Below, in pieces: positions 49,849-59,875 of a stretch of 64,000 nucleotides of DNA. The notes below the pieces were generated by a model. The model did no database searches and was not told the origin of the DNA. It saw only the letters and a program-made list of their open reading frames with translations. The DNA comes from Methylophaga thiooxydans DMS010 (GTDB lineage Bacteria; Pseudomonadota; Gammaproteobacteria; Nitrosococcales; Methylophagaceae), in NCBI RefSeq assembly GCF_000156355.1, contig NZ_GG657906.1:62001-126000 (forward strand), read 5' to 3'. The first letter of the stretch is position 1; every line of letters begins with the position of its first letter. The translations under genes and the position numbers were made by a program.

Positions 49849-50442
49849 TTAATCCGCTTGTTGAGTCACCAATTTCTTTATGGCAGCAGGATAGAGCAGA
49901 TGTTCCTGTTCGAGAACTCTTGCTGCCAGCGTATCGGCATCATCATCAGTTAATACCGGCACTTTGGCTTGCAATATTACCGGACCATCATCCAATTCTG
50001 CTGTGACAAAGTGCACACTGGCACCGTGTTCTTTCTCACCGGCTTCGATAGCGCGTTGATGAGTATGTAACCCTTTGAACTTTGGCAACAGAGAAGGATG
50101 AATGTTAATCAGTCTGCCTGCGAAATGGTCTACAAACTCGGCGGTTAGAATGCGCATAAAACCGGCAAGAATGACAAAATCAGGCTGATAACGGTCAATC
50201 TCAGCAGCCATTGCCTTGTCAAAGCTTTCACGGCTCTCAAATAGTTTATGGTCGATAACGGCAGTACTGATTCCAGCATCATGAGCAAACTGAAGGCCAG
50301 CAGCATCAGGCCGGTTACTGAGTACAGCGGCAATATCAATATTCAACTCACCTTGCTCGGCGGCAGCAATAATAGAGCGCATATTACTACCGCGGCCGGA
50401 GATCAGGATCACCAGCCGCGTTTTTTCTTGCTTATCTGTCAT
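49849..50442 (-). CDS. purN: Phosphoribosylglycinamide formyltransferase
   Basis: Transfers formyl from 10-formyl-THF to GAR in purine synthesis. The 197-residue protein has VILISGRGSNMRSII at the N-terminus, ILAGFMRILTAEFV, and the catalytic Asn/His/Asp set in INIHPSLLPKFKGLHTHQ and VHFVTAELDDGPVI. The start overlaps the purM stop by one base, a standard pair. Confidence 0.97.
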   Translation of the reverse strand: MTDKQEKTRLVILISGRGSNMRSIIAAAEQGELNIDIAAVLSNRPDAAGLQFAHDAGISTAVIDHKLFESRESFDKAMAAEIDRYQPDFVILAGFMRILTAEFVDHFAGRLINIHPSLLPKFKGLHTHQRAIEAGEKEHGASVHFVTAELDDGPVILQAKVPVLTDDDADTLAARVLEQEHLLYPAAIKKLVTQQAD

Positions 50443-51500
50443 TATTGGTTGATTACCACGATATCGTCATCAGCAACGGCCGCTTCGATATGACCAATAA
50501 GACACGCTGATTCGCCTGCTTGATTGAGACATTCGATCGCCTTATCAGCATCTTGTTCGGCCACGACTACCACCATGCCGATACCATTATTAAAGGTACG
50601 GTACATTTCGGTATCTTCAACGTTACCTTGTTGCTGTAACCAGTCGAAAACAGCAGGACGTTGCCAGCTATTGGCATCAATCACGGCTTTCACACCTTCG
50701 GGTAACACCCGTGGAATATTTTCCAATAAACCACCACCGGTGATGTGGGATAGCGCATGAATGTTAATTTTTTCATTAAGCTGCAACAAAGACTTAACAT
50801 AAATTTTGGTTGGTGCTAGTAGCTTTTCACCTAAGGTGGCACCATCAAATGCATCACTAAGAGACTGACCGCTACGCTCTAGGATTTTGCGGATTAATGA
50901 ATAACCATTCGAATGCGGCCCTGATGCGGCAAGACCGATTAGTTTGTTACCCGCAGCCACTTTACTGCCATCAATTACGCCATCTTTTTCAACGACGCCA
51001 ACGCAAAAGCCGGCCAGATCATAGTCACCTTCTTCGTACATGCTAGGCATTTCGGCGGTTTCACCACCGACTAATGCCGCGCCTGCTTGTAAACAGCCTT
51101 CGGCGATACCTGAGACAACAGATTCCGCGACATCTATATCAAGTTTGCCTGTCGCATAATAGTCGAGGAAAAACAGTGGCTCTGCGCCCAACACGGCGAT
51201 ATCATTCACGCACATGGCGACTAGGTCGATGCCGATTGTGTTGTGTATGCCTGACTCAATAGCGAGTCTAAGTTTAGTACCCACACCGTCTGTGCCTGAG
51301 ACTAATACGGGGTGTTTGTAGCGATCCAGTGGCAATTCGAATAAACTGCCAAAACCACCTAAGCCAGCCATGACACCCTGACGACGGGTTTTAGCGGCAT
51401 GAGGTTTAATACGATCGACTAGGGCGTTACCGGCTTCGATATCAACACCGGCATCGCGATAACTGAGAGAGGTGCGAGAAGGATCCGCGCTGTCTGTCAT
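50442..51500 (-). CDS. purM: Phosphoribosylformylglycinamidine cyclo-ligase
   Basis: Makes aminoimidazole ribotide, shared by purine and thiamine synthesis (ThiC's substrate). The start at 51500 ([18 protein letters not shown]) with AGGAA 8 bases upstream gives 352 aa, the normal size; a longer frame to 51563 would run through the intergenic palindrome. Motifs: [36 protein letters not shown] and [13 protein letters not shown]. Confidence 0.98.
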   Translation of the reverse strand: MTDSADPSRTSLSYRDAGVDIEAGNALVDRIKPHAAKTRRQGVMAGLGGFGSLFELPLDRYKHPVLVSGTDGVGTKLRLAIESGIHNTIGIDLVAMCVNDIAVLGAEPLFFLDYYATGKLDIDVAESVVSGIAEGCLQAGAALVGGETAEMPSMYEEGDYDLAGFCVGVVEKDGVIDGSKVAAGNKLIGLAASGPHSNGYSLIRKILERSGQSLSDAFDGATLGEKLLAPTKIYVKSLLQLNEKINIHALSHITGGGLLENIPRVLPEGVKAVIDANSWQRPAVFDWLQQQGNVEDTEMYRTFNNGIGMVVVVAEQDADKAIECLNQAGESACLIGHIEAAVADDDIVVINQ

Positions 51501-51530
51501 GGTTAATTCCTGAAAAAAATGTAGAGCGTC

Positions 51531-51550
51531 ACACGCTGAAAACAGCGTGT
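51531..51550. promoter_or_regulatory. Palindrome between divergent purM and DUF2066 genes
   Basis: ACACGCTG (51531-51538), AAAA, CAGCGTGT (51543-51550), a perfect 8-bp inverted repeat 13 bases before the DUF2066 start and 30 before purM. It may be an operator or a leader hairpin. It does not match the E. coli PurR consensus. Confidence 0.45.
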
Positions 51551-51562
51551 TAGAATACCACA

Positions 51563-52618
51563 ATGCATCGATTAATTTTCTCCCTAATTTTGCTCAGCTT
51601 GACCTGTGGCAGCTATGCCGCTGAGGTTAATAATCTCTACCACGCTCAGCTAGCCATTGATTCTCGCGACGAACAAAAGCGTAACCAATTGACGCCTGCA
51701 CTACTCAAACAAGTCATTGTGAAAGTAGTAGGCAATAGCAGCGTAGTTGAAAAAGCGGATTTAACAGCCGTTTTAGATAAAGCGACCACCTTGGTTCAGC
51801 AATATGAATACCAGCGCACTAACGTCGTTCAAGCGGATTTAACGCAACCCGATCAACTCGTTCTGAAGCAACGGTTTGACGCGGATGGCGTTAATAAGGC
51901 TATACGTGATTTGGGTTTACCGATATGGGGCAGAGTGCGTCCTGATATTTTAGCTTGGGTTGCGCTTCAACAAGATGGTAAACAAACGTTACTTGGCCTG
52001 GAAAATAGTGAGACAAAACTTATTCAGCCATTAAACGAAGCCGCGGAGCAGCGTGGTTTACCCATACTTTTACCGTTAATGGATTTACACGATCTTTCAC
52101 AGGTCAGTTTCGACGCTGTCTGGCAACAAGATGACGCGGTAGTTCAAGCAGCTTCACTGCGATATGGCGCGGATATTTTGTTATTGGCCCAAGTGAATCT
52201 GGATAACGGCAATGCGACGATAGAGTGGCAGGCTATGATTGATGGAGATATCAAGCGCTGGCAATCACAGGGACAACTTCCAGATGCATTTAAGCATGGT
52301 ATCGGAGAGTTAGCTGATGTGCTGGCTAATCGCTTCAGCCAGACCATAGACACAAACCAGGCTGTACAGCGTTTGCAGATGAACATTTCTGATGTCATGG
52401 ACTATGGTGATTTCACCCGTCTAATGACGTATCTCAGGCAACTTGACTACATCACTGACATTCGTGTGATGAATCTAAACGAACAGAAGCTTGATTTGGA
52501 TATCGCGTTTAATGGTAATTTACAGGTATTGCAACGCACGTTGGCTGTCGGCCGGATGCTGACAGAAGAAACATCCTTTGACAGCAATGGTGCCAAATCT
52601 TACCGGTTGTTGCCTTGA
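51563..52618 (+). CDS. DUF2066 secreted protein
   Basis: A 351-residue protein with a signal peptide ([19 protein letters not shown]). It belongs to DUF2066, a family located next to purM and Hda in gammaproteobacteria; the function is unknown. Recognisable motifs are the [25 protein letters not shown] block and [19 protein letters not shown]. The stop overlaps the next gene's TTG start. Confidence 0.9.
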   Translation: MHRLIFSLILLSLTCGSYAAEVNNLYHAQLAIDSRDEQKRNQLTPALLKQVIVKVVGNSSVVEKADLTAVLDKATTLVQQYEYQRTNVVQADLTQPDQLVLKQRFDADGVNKAIRDLGLPIWGRVRPDILAWVALQQDGKQTLLGLENSETKLIQPLNEAAEQRGLPILLPLMDLHDLSQVSFDAVWQQDDAVVQAASLRYGADILLLAQVNLDNGNATIEWQAMIDGDIKRWQSQGQLPDAFKHGIGELADVLANRFSQTIDTNQAVQRLQMNISDVMDYGDFTRLMTYLRQLDYITDIRVMNLNEQKLDLDIAFNGNLQVLQRTLAVGRMLTEETSFDSNGAKSYRLLP

Positions 52619-53172
52619 GTCGAAGCGATATCCCCAATCTGATTTCAGTTATGCGAATACTGCTCGTCGCGCCTGTTGTATGGGCATTAGCCACTGAGCA
52701 ATTTGTATTAGCACTGATATTATTTGCTGTTGCCGGCATTTCTGATGCCTTGGATGGCTTTTTAGCAAAGCATTACCACTGGGAGTCACGGCTTGGCTCA
52801 ATTTTAGATCCTATTGCAGACAAATTATTGCTAGTTGCCTGTTTTGCTACGCTCACATGGCTAACATTATTGCCGTTATGGCTACTTTGGTTGGTACTGA
52901 TAAGAGATTTATTGATAGTGAGTGGTGGACTGGCATATCACTATTTTGTAGGACGATTCGATTTAACTCCCTTATGGAGCAGTAAAATCAATACCGCCTT
53001 GCAGATTGCATTGGTATTGTTAGTCATTGTACAACAACAGTGGTTTCACGGTGTGTCACAACTGGTCACGGTTGGCATTTGGCTGGTTGCTGCGAGCGTG
53101 ATTAATAGCGGCACGGAGTATGTTCTGGTCTGGGGAGGACGAGCATGGCGGCAGTTCAAGCAAACAAAATGA
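52615..53172 (+). CDS. CDP-alcohol phosphatidyltransferase (PgsA-like)
   Basis: A 185-residue inner-membrane enzyme that exchanges the CMP of CDP-diacylglycerol for an alcohol, most likely glycerol 3-phosphate. The catalytic motif is visible in DALDGFLAKHY followed by RLGSILDPIADKLLLV, with four or five hydrophobic helices. TTG at 52615 begins [15 protein letters not shown]. The final bases overlap the PerM start (ATGA). Another PgsA may exist elsewhere, so the exact product is not certain. Confidence 0.88.
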   Translation: MSRSDIPNLISVMRILLVAPVVWALATEQFVLALILFAVAGISDALDGFLAKHYHWESRLGSILDPIADKLLLVACFATLTWLTLLPLWLLWLVLIRDLLIVSGGLAYHYFVGRFDLTPLWSSKINTALQIALVLLVIVQQQWFHGVSQLVTVGIWLVAASVINSGTEYVLVWGGRAWRQFKQTK

Positions 53173-54215
53173 GTGATATCAATAAGCTAATTCTGGTTAT
53201 CGTAGTCATTGTTTCAGGCTGGTTGTTTTATCAACTGTCACCCGTTTTGATGCCTTTCTTTATTGCTGCTTTATTAGCTTATCTGGGTGACCCTTTGGTG
53301 GATAAGTTAGAAACCTGGAAGTTATCCCGAACTATATCAGTCACTTTGGTTTTTAGTGTCTTGTTTCTTGTTGTGTCGATAATGCTGTTGGTGTTGCTGC
53401 CTTTGTTAAGCGCGCAGGTAGCCAAGTTATTCACCAATTTGCCTGGCTATCTAACAACCTTGCAGAAACTGATAGAGCCTTGGCTGATTTCAGTGGGCTT
53501 ACCAACGGATGTGCTCAACCTGCAAACCTTGAAGCAGGCACTGAGTAATTACTGGTCGCAAGTAGGAGAAGTAGCCGGAGGCGTGTTCAATTACATGACA
53601 CGTTCAGGCATGGTGCTGTTGCAGTGGGTCGGCAACCTGGTTCTGATTCCTGTGCTGACATTTTATTTGTTGCGTGACTGGGATGTATTAGTGGCACGTT
53701 TCAGAGAATTACTACCGCGCCGATATTCCGGCACCTTTATTCAAATGTCATTAGAGTGTGACGATATGCTGGCTGGTTTTATACGTGGTCAATTGATGGT
53801 TATGTTTGCGTTAGCAGTTATTTACACGGTTGGCTTAACGTTGATTGGCTTAGAACTCGCATTGTTACTCGGTGTCATTGCCGGTGTTGTTAGTTTTGTG
53901 CCGTATTTAGGTTTGATTGTAGGTATAGTACTGGCTGGTTTGGCTGCATTTTTCCAATTCGGTGAATGGTTACCCGTGTTGTATGTGGCTATTGTTTTTG
54001 CTGCTGCGCAAGCGATCGAAGGGATGGTATTGACGCCACGCTTTGTCGGGGAACGCATAGGCCTGCATCCAGTGGCGGTGATTTTTGCTGTCTTGGCCGG
54101 TGGTCAACTATTTGGCTTTACGGGCGTTTTATTGGCTTTGCCGGTCGCCGCTGTGGTGATGGTGTTGTTGCGTCATGCACATCAGCGCTATGTTACCAGC
54201 CACCTTTATTCATAA
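53169..54215 (+). CDS. AI-2E family transporter (PerM-like)
   Basis: A 348-residue inner-membrane protein with about eight helices. It belongs to the AI-2E/PerM family, whose substrates remain mostly unproven. Characteristic sequence: MPFFIAALLAYLGDPLVDKLE, FIRGQLMVMFALAVIY and PRFVGERIGLHPVAVIFAVLAGGQLFG. ATG 53169 overlaps the upstream stop by 4 bases and is preferred to 53145. PerM next to Hda is a conserved order. Confidence 0.9.
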   Translation: MSDINKLILVIVVIVSGWLFYQLSPVLMPFFIAALLAYLGDPLVDKLETWKLSRTISVTLVFSVLFLVVSIMLLVLLPLLSAQVAKLFTNLPGYLTTLQKLIEPWLISVGLPTDVLNLQTLKQALSNYWSQVGEVAGGVFNYMTRSGMVLLQWVGNLVLIPVLTFYLLRDWDVLVARFRELLPRRYSGTFIQMSLECDDMLAGFIRGQLMVMFALAVIYTVGLTLIGLELALLLGVIAGVVSFVPYLGLIVGIVLAGLAAFFQFGEWLPVLYVAIVFAAAQAIEGMVLTPRFVGERIGLHPVAVIFAVLAGGQLFGFTGVLLALPVAAVVMVLLRHAHQRYVTSHLYS

Positions 54216-54227
54216 CTTTTAACACTG

Positions 54228-54932
54228 ATGTCTGTTGCCAAAACACAATTAACGTTGCGCCTGTCGCCACAAGAAATTTATCACTTTGATAATTATCTTT
54301 TCGCCAAAACTGAAACCGAAAGGGCTTTGGAGAGCTTCTGTCGACTGGATAATCTTGATTTCCTTTACCTTTACGGCGAGACCGGTACCGGTAAAACACA
54401 TTTATTGATCGCTTGTGCTGAAAAAGTGCAAAAGCTTGGTTTTAGAGTTATTTACCTCTCATTAGCCGAGTTAATCCAGACCTCTGAGCCTGCCGTTTTA
54501 CAGTCCCTTGAACAGGCAGATTTATTGTGTTTGGATGATCTGGAAGCCGTTGCTGGCAACAAAGAGTGGGAAGTCGCGTTATTTCATTGTTTCAACCGAT
54601 TGCATGATGCCAAAGGCAGCCTATTGGTTTCAGCAGAACACAATCCGGCTAACAGCCAGATCCAGTTGCCTGATTTATGCTCACGCTTAGCAACAGGATT
54701 GGTGTACCAACTTACTACCATGTCAGACGAACAAAAACAGCAAGCGCTGATTCTGCAATCGCAGAAGCGTGGTCTGACAATGAACGACGATGTTGCTCAA
54801 TATTTATTACGCCATTATGGCCGCGATATGCCTGCATTGATGTCAGTGTTGCAGCAGCTTGATAAAGCTTCTTTACAGGCAAAACGTAAGCTCACAATTC
54901 CTTTTATCAGACAGGTGCTGGCCAGTGGCTAA
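54228..54932 (+). CDS. hda: DnaA regulatory inactivator Hda
   Basis: AAA+ protein that, with the beta clamp, stimulates DnaA-ATP hydrolysis to prevent re-initiation. The 234-residue protein begins with QLTLRLSPQEIY near its clamp-binding N-terminus and has Walker A GETGTGKTHLL, Walker B LLCLDDLEAV and the arginine-finger region DLCSRLATGLVY. It lies in the PerM-Hda-recJ order. Its end overlaps the next gene by 8 bases. Confidence 0.95.
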   Translation: MSVAKTQLTLRLSPQEIYHFDNYLFAKTETERALESFCRLDNLDFLYLYGETGTGKTHLLIACAEKVQKLGFRVIYLSLAELIQTSEPAVLQSLEQADLLCLDDLEAVAGNKEWEVALFHCFNRLHDAKGSLLVSAEHNPANSQIQLPDLCSRLATGLVYQLTTMSDEQKQQALILQSQKRGLTMNDDVAQYLLRHYGRDMPALMSVLQQLDKASLQAKRKLTIPFIRQVLASG

Positions 54933-55854
54933 AACCTCGCTGAGTCTGGTTCTGCCTGACTATGCGGTTTTGTTTGGTAATGAACTGAATCGCGCGATGC
55001 TACCTCAACTGATGAAAACGGTTATAGCTAAAGCAGCGTTTACACACGATTCGGCCGGGGCGTATCAGCAGCTATTGCAATTATTTAGTCCTGACGCACC
55101 GCACAACGCAGATCTGCCCATGGCGGCGTTACGACAGGGAAGCGTTAATAGTCTTTGTGCGGATCCCTGTTACTTACATCCCGATCGCGATAAATTATTA
55201 TTGTTTTACCGTGATTTAGACCTTGGTGTTGAGGAAGCAAATGCCTTTGCACACTATCTGCAACCATTATTCGATGAGTTTGGTGGCAGCTTACAGGTTC
55301 AAACGGCTGACCAGTGGCTGCTGCAATTAGCAGAGCCTGTTCTGACACAATTCTCAGCCAAAGAAGGATTACACGGTCAAACCGTCACCGACTTTTTACC
55401 GACTGGTGATAATACTGAGAACTGGATCAGGCTGTGGAATGAGATTCAAATGCTTTTATTCGAGTGCCCATTAAATCAGGCACGTGAGGCGGCAGGCAAA
55501 GTCCCGATTAACAGTCTTTGGTTTTGGGGCAATGGTGTTTTGCCACAAAGCTGGCAATCGTGGTCATTGGTATCCGGACATCACGACACGCTACAAACCT
55601 TGGTGTCCTTAAGTCACTCTACCTATCAGCCGGTAATGGAGCATTTTGATAAGGCAAACGACAAGCAACTCCATATTGAGCCGCTCGTTGTAGATAAAGA
55701 GTGGCAAACTCAACTCGATGGCTTATCCGCGAACTGGCTAATACCGGCCATCAAAGCCTTGAAAAAATGGCAACTTAAAGAACTCAATCTGATTGTTCCC
55801 GAGTGGGGCTGTTATCGGTTGACACCTTTATCAGCTTGGCGATGTTGGTTATGA
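54925..55854 (+). CDS. RpfE/phosphoglycerate-mutase-like regulatory protein
   Basis: A 309-residue soluble protein of the family annotated as cofactor-independent phosphoglycerate mutase-like or RpfE-type, found beside recJ in beta- and gammaproteobacteria. The WFWGNGVLPQSW motif near residue 194 is diagnostic; the enzymatic metal-binding serine and aspartates of true iPGM are not apparent. The function is unknown. A GTG start at 54925 (VAKTSLSLVLPD) gives an 8-base overlap with hda. Its stop overlaps recJ. Confidence 0.78.
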   Translation: MAKTSLSLVLPDYAVLFGNELNRAMLPQLMKTVIAKAAFTHDSAGAYQQLLQLFSPDAPHNADLPMAALRQGSVNSLCADPCYLHPDRDKLLLFYRDLDLGVEEANAFAHYLQPLFDEFGGSLQVQTADQWLLQLAEPVLTQFSAKEGLHGQTVTDFLPTGDNTENWIRLWNEIQMLLFECPLNQAREAAGKVPINSLWFWGNGVLPQSWQSWSLVSGHHDTLQTLVSLSHSTYQPVMEHFDKANDKQLHIEPLVVDKEWQTQLDGLSANWLIPAIKALKKWQLKELNLIVPEWGCYRLTPLSAWRCWL

Positions 55855-57608
55855 GTCAGGTTGAAATTAAACAGCGTGATAGTAGTGGTTGGCAGGATTT
55901 GCCCGACGCCTGGCCGGATTGTATCCGCCGTATTATGGCGGCGCGCGGTATCAAGCAAGCCGAACAATTATTCTTTGAATTGGCTAATTTGCCACGACCA
56001 CAGCAGATGCTGGGAATGGACCAGGCCGTTGCTATCATGGTTGAGGCATTGCAAAAGCAATGGAAAGTGACGGTCGTTGCCGATTTCGATAGTGATGGCG
56101 CAACCAGTTGTGCTTTAGCTATTCGCGGACTCAGAGCGATGGGCTTACAGCATATTAACTTTATCGTTCCTAACCGCTTTATCCATGGATATGGTTTGAC
56201 ACCAGAGTTACTGGATGACATTCCAAACACGACAGAACAGCCTGATTTATTGCTGACGGTTGATAATGGCATTGCGGCGGTTGCAGGTGTTGAAGCGGCA
56301 CAACAGCGCGGTATCAAGGTGTTAGTGACCGATCACCATTTAGCTGGGGAAGTGTTACCCACAGCTGACGCTATTGTTAACCCAAACCAGGCCGGTGATG
56401 CGTTTCCGTCAAAAAATCTCGCAGGCGTCGGGGTTTGCTTTTACTTGCTACTGGGGCTAAGGCAAGCATTGCGTGAGCAAGACTGGTTTATGCAACAAAA
56501 CCTGGACGAGCCCAAACTGAGTGACTGGCTGGATATCGTCGCCCTAGGGACGGTTGCCGACGTGGTGCCATTAGATAAACTCAATAGAACCCTCGTAGAT
56601 ATCGGGCTTAAACGTATTCGCAGTGGCAGAGCTTGCGCGGGAATCAGGGCGTTGAGTCAGATTGCTGGGCGAGAGACCGATAAGTTGGTGTCACCTGATT
56701 TAGCATTCAGTATTGCGCCGCGATTAAATGCAGCGGGCCGGATGGAAGATATGGGCTTGGGCATTAACCTGCTGCTCACCGATGAATGGCAAGATGCCTT
56801 ATCAATTGCGGCACAGCTTGACCAGATAAATCTTGAACGCCGTGGTGTAGAACAACAAATGCAGCAAGATGCGTTGACCATGCTGGATAAACTCAGCCTG
56901 GAGACGGCTACTGTTGCGCCGGGCTACTGCCTTTACGATCCAGAGTGGCATCAAGGTGTGATTGGATTATTAGCGTCACGTATAAAAGAAAAGATGCACA
57001 GGCCTGTGATTGCCTTTGCGCCGGGTAATGAAGGCGAAATAAAAGGTTCTGCCCGTTCTATAGCCGGTATCCATATTCGTGATGTTCTGGCGCGTATTGC
57101 TGCACAAAATCCTACTATGCTGCAACGCTTTGGCGGCCATGCGATGGCGGCGGGATTAACACTTAAATTGAACGATTTAGACAACTTTCGCGTTGCTTTT
57201 GAAGCCGTTTTAACAGACTCAGTCGATGCTGCCGTCTATCAGCAGCAATTAGCGACAGATGGTGAACTCTCACACCATGAAATAACCCTGCAGTTAGCCG
57301 AACAGCTACCGCAGGCAGCGCCTTGGGGACAAGGTTTTGAAGAGCCACGCTTTCATGGTTTATTCGACGTCAAATCCTGGCGTTTGGTTGGTCAAGAAGC
57401 GGATCATTTGAGGTTGAGCCTTCAGCTTGGTGATAGTCGCGAAATTACCGCGATGGCATTCAGGCAACAAAAACCGGAGTGGCTGGAGAGGGGGAGCAAA
57501 ATCCTGATCCGTTATCGTTTAGCCGTCAATGAGTTCCGTGCCACTAAGACCATACAGTTTCTAATAGACGATTTATTACCGCCTCAGACCGCACAAGTTG
57601 AGAACTAA
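55851..57608 (+). CDS. recJ: Single-stranded-DNA-specific exonuclease RecJ
   Basis: 5'-3' exonuclease in RecF-pathway recombination and mismatch repair. The 585-residue protein has DHH-phosphoesterase motifs ADFDSDGATSC, LLTVDNGIAA, VTDHHLAGE and DIVALGTVADVVPL, the DHHA1 motif FGGHAMAAGLTL, and a C-terminal OB-like region. ATG 55851 overlaps the previous stop by 4 bases and is chosen over 55803. It is 2 bases from dinG. Confidence 0.97.
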   Translation: MSQVEIKQRDSSGWQDLPDAWPDCIRRIMAARGIKQAEQLFFELANLPRPQQMLGMDQAVAIMVEALQKQWKVTVVADFDSDGATSCALAIRGLRAMGLQHINFIVPNRFIHGYGLTPELLDDIPNTTEQPDLLLTVDNGIAAVAGVEAAQQRGIKVLVTDHHLAGEVLPTADAIVNPNQAGDAFPSKNLAGVGVCFYLLLGLRQALREQDWFMQQNLDEPKLSDWLDIVALGTVADVVPLDKLNRTLVDIGLKRIRSGRACAGIRALSQIAGRETDKLVSPDLAFSIAPRLNAAGRMEDMGLGINLLLTDEWQDALSIAAQLDQINLERRGVEQQMQQDALTMLDKLSLETATVAPGYCLYDPEWHQGVIGLLASRIKEKMHRPVIAFAPGNEGEIKGSARSIAGIHIRDVLARIAAQNPTMLQRFGGHAMAAGLTLKLNDLDNFRVAFEAVLTDSVDAAVYQQQLATDGELSHHEITLQLAEQLPQAAPWGQGFEEPRFHGLFDVKSWRLVGQEADHLRLSLQLGDSREITAMAFRQQKPEWLERGSKILIRYRLAVNEFRATKTIQFLIDDLLPPQTAQVEN

Positions 57609-57610
57609 AG

Positions 57611-59689
57611 TTGGTTGCGACGATATTTGAGCGCATAGGCCAGGTGGTTGCTGACTTTAAACCTCGGCCTCAGCAGCAACAAATGAGCGAGTTTATTGCT
57701 GCCTCTATGCAAAAAAAAGCGCAACAACGTGTTGCCGTGGTGGAAGCGCCAACCGGTGTTGGAAAAACCTTAGCCTATTTGAGTGGCACCATTGAAGCTG
57801 CCATCAACAATAAAAAAGTGTTGGTTATCAGCACGGCGACCGTTAATCTTCAGCAGCAATTAATTCAAAAAGATTTACCTCTGTTCTCTTCAGCTCTGGA
57901 GCATCCGATTCGTTTTGTGCAGGTAAAAGGGCGTCGACGCTATGTCTGTCCGAGTAAACTTAGCCAATTAGCCACAGCACCAGAACAGCAAGAACTCGGC
58001 ATTGATATTGACGATAAATATAAGCGGGTTCTGCATATGGCCCATGCCAAGCAATTATTATCGGAGTGGGATCAAGAACGCTGGGATGGGGACCGAGATA
58101 GCCGTAGCGATAAGTTGGAAGCGGAACTCTGGCAGCAAATTTCAACTGACTCCGAGGGGTGTGCAGGAAAAAGCTGTTCATTTTACTTACGCTGCCCGTA
58201 TTACAAGTTACGTCGTGAAATGCTTAGTGCACAGGTGATTGTGGCCAATCACGATCTCATTTTAAGTGATGCCGACTTGGGCGGGGGATTGGTATTGCCT
58301 AATCCTGAAGAAGCATTGTTTGTATTTGATGAAGCGCATAACCTGCCACGTAAAGCATTAGATCACGCTGCCAAAGCGCTTAATTTTGTTCAGCTATATC
58401 AAACGACAGAAACAGCGGATAGTGTGCTCAAGAAAATCCCTTCTGCGTTGGCATTTCGACAACATGATTTTGGCTATATGTTGTCAGAACTACGCCGTGA
58501 TTTACCCGCTGTGATAAGCCACCTTCAGCAATTAGAAATGATTTTACAGAGTGATGGTTTAGTGCAGGATGTGTTAGAAAAACGCATCAGTGAACCGCGG
58601 ATATTCTGGAATAGTCCCTTGGTTAATGCCTTACTCATACCTTGCCAGAACCTTTTACAGCGTGCCAATAATATCTACAAACATTATTCGGTTCTGGCGA
58701 AATGGATTAAAGAGGGACTGGAAAAAACGCAATTATCCAATAAGGTCGGGGAAGCCTTATTACCACAAGTAGGAACGGTTCAAAATATTTTTGGTTATTT
58801 GATTGATTTTATGGGGCTGTTTCTAGAGCCTGATCAAGAAGATCGACCACCGAATGTTCGCTGGTTATCGCAAGAACAGTTTGCTAAACAACAAACCCTA
58901 GTGATTCATGCCGGGCCTATGACAGCAGCCTATTTCTTGGATCGCAGTTTATGGACACGTGCCTATAGTGTGGTATTAACCTCGGCAACATTACGCGGTA
59001 TGGGCTTGTTTCATCGTTTCCGAATGGACTGTGGTTTACATCGGTTTTCTGAACAACACTTTCTTGCTGTGCCATCGCCATTTAACTATAGCGATCAGGC
59101 AACATTGAATTTGCCGCATATGCAATTTTTGCCAAATGAACAGCAACAACAATGGCGACAAGAAGTCGTCAAACAATTGGCCAGCATTATTGATGTTGAT
59201 GAAGCGACCTTAGTGTTGTTTACTTCCAGAGAGGTGATGGAAGCGGTCTATCGACAATTGCCACAACGCTTGACTACAAAGATTCTCATTCAAGGTGATA
59301 CCTTATCACCCAAAAATATGGTGCAAAGACATATTCGGCAGATTGAGGCGGGTAAGGGCAGTATTATCTTTGGTATGGATCGCTTTGCAGAAGGTATCGA
59401 TCTGCCCGGTAACCTGTGCACGCATGTGATCATTACCAAGTTACCGTTCCCTGTATTCACCCGCCCGATAGAACAAGCCAAACAAGAATGGATCATTCGT
59501 AAAGGCGGGCAACCCTTCACAGCTTTATCGCTGCCAGCTGTTAGTGTAAAGCTGATACAGGCTTGTGGTCGTTTACTGCGAAAAGAAACAGATACTGGCC
59601 GTATTACTATTTTGGATAGACGCTTATTAAGCAAAGGTTACGGCAAACAACTACTTCAACATTTGCCCGATTATCGCTTACAACAATAG
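57611..59689 (+). CDS. dinG: ATP-dependent DNA helicase DinG
   Basis: Fe-S 5'-3' helicase of superfamily 2 that unwinds R-loops and DNA. The 692-residue protein has Walker A EAPTGVGKTLAYLSG, cluster cysteines spread over YVCPSK, GCAGKSCSFYLRCPYY, the DEAH box VFDEAHNLPR, and the C-terminal motifs GMDRFAEGIDLPG and QACGRLLR. The start is TTG at 57611. It ends the long colinear group from DUF2066. Confidence 0.95.
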   Translation: MVATIFERIGQVVADFKPRPQQQQMSEFIAASMQKKAQQRVAVVEAPTGVGKTLAYLSGTIEAAINNKKVLVISTATVNLQQQLIQKDLPLFSSALEHPIRFVQVKGRRRYVCPSKLSQLATAPEQQELGIDIDDKYKRVLHMAHAKQLLSEWDQERWDGDRDSRSDKLEAELWQQISTDSEGCAGKSCSFYLRCPYYKLRREMLSAQVIVANHDLILSDADLGGGLVLPNPEEALFVFDEAHNLPRKALDHAAKALNFVQLYQTTETADSVLKKIPSALAFRQHDFGYMLSELRRDLPAVISHLQQLEMILQSDGLVQDVLEKRISEPRIFWNSPLVNALLIPCQNLLQRANNIYKHYSVLAKWIKEGLEKTQLSNKVGEALLPQVGTVQNIFGYLIDFMGLFLEPDQEDRPPNVRWLSQEQFAKQQTLVIHAGPMTAAYFLDRSLWTRAYSVVLTSATLRGMGLFHRFRMDCGLHRFSEQHFLAVPSPFNYSDQATLNLPHMQFLPNEQQQQWRQEVVKQLASIIDVDEATLVLFTSREVMEAVYRQLPQRLTTKILIQGDTLSPKNMVQRHIRQIEAGKGSIIFGMDRFAEGIDLPGNLCTHVIITKLPFPVFTRPIEQAKQEWIIRKGGQPFTALSLPAVSVKLIQACGRLLRKETDTGRITILDRRLLSKGYGKQLLQHLPDYRLQQ

Positions 59690-59875
59690 GGTTGAGATAC
59701 CAAACAGAGAGATCTTCTCGGTTTATTAGGAAGCATTTCCCCCTATCTATGGGAGCTTATGCTGCAAGCAATTCGGCCTTCAGGACTTATCATAGTCGCA
59801 GGTGGTAAGACATGGCTCTGCCACATTGCCTAGCCCATTTTGGTTGGCAAAACACACTGAAGGATTAGCTTTATA

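Noticed and set aside
51501-51563. N-terminal extension of purM to 51563
   Set aside because: The extra residues do not resemble PurM, would span the palindrome, and the ATG at 51500 has a good ribosome binding site.
59690-59875. 186-bp region upstream of the repeat protein as an ncRNA or small ORF
   Set aside because: Only very short ORFs without good ribosome binding sites and no recognised RNA motif.
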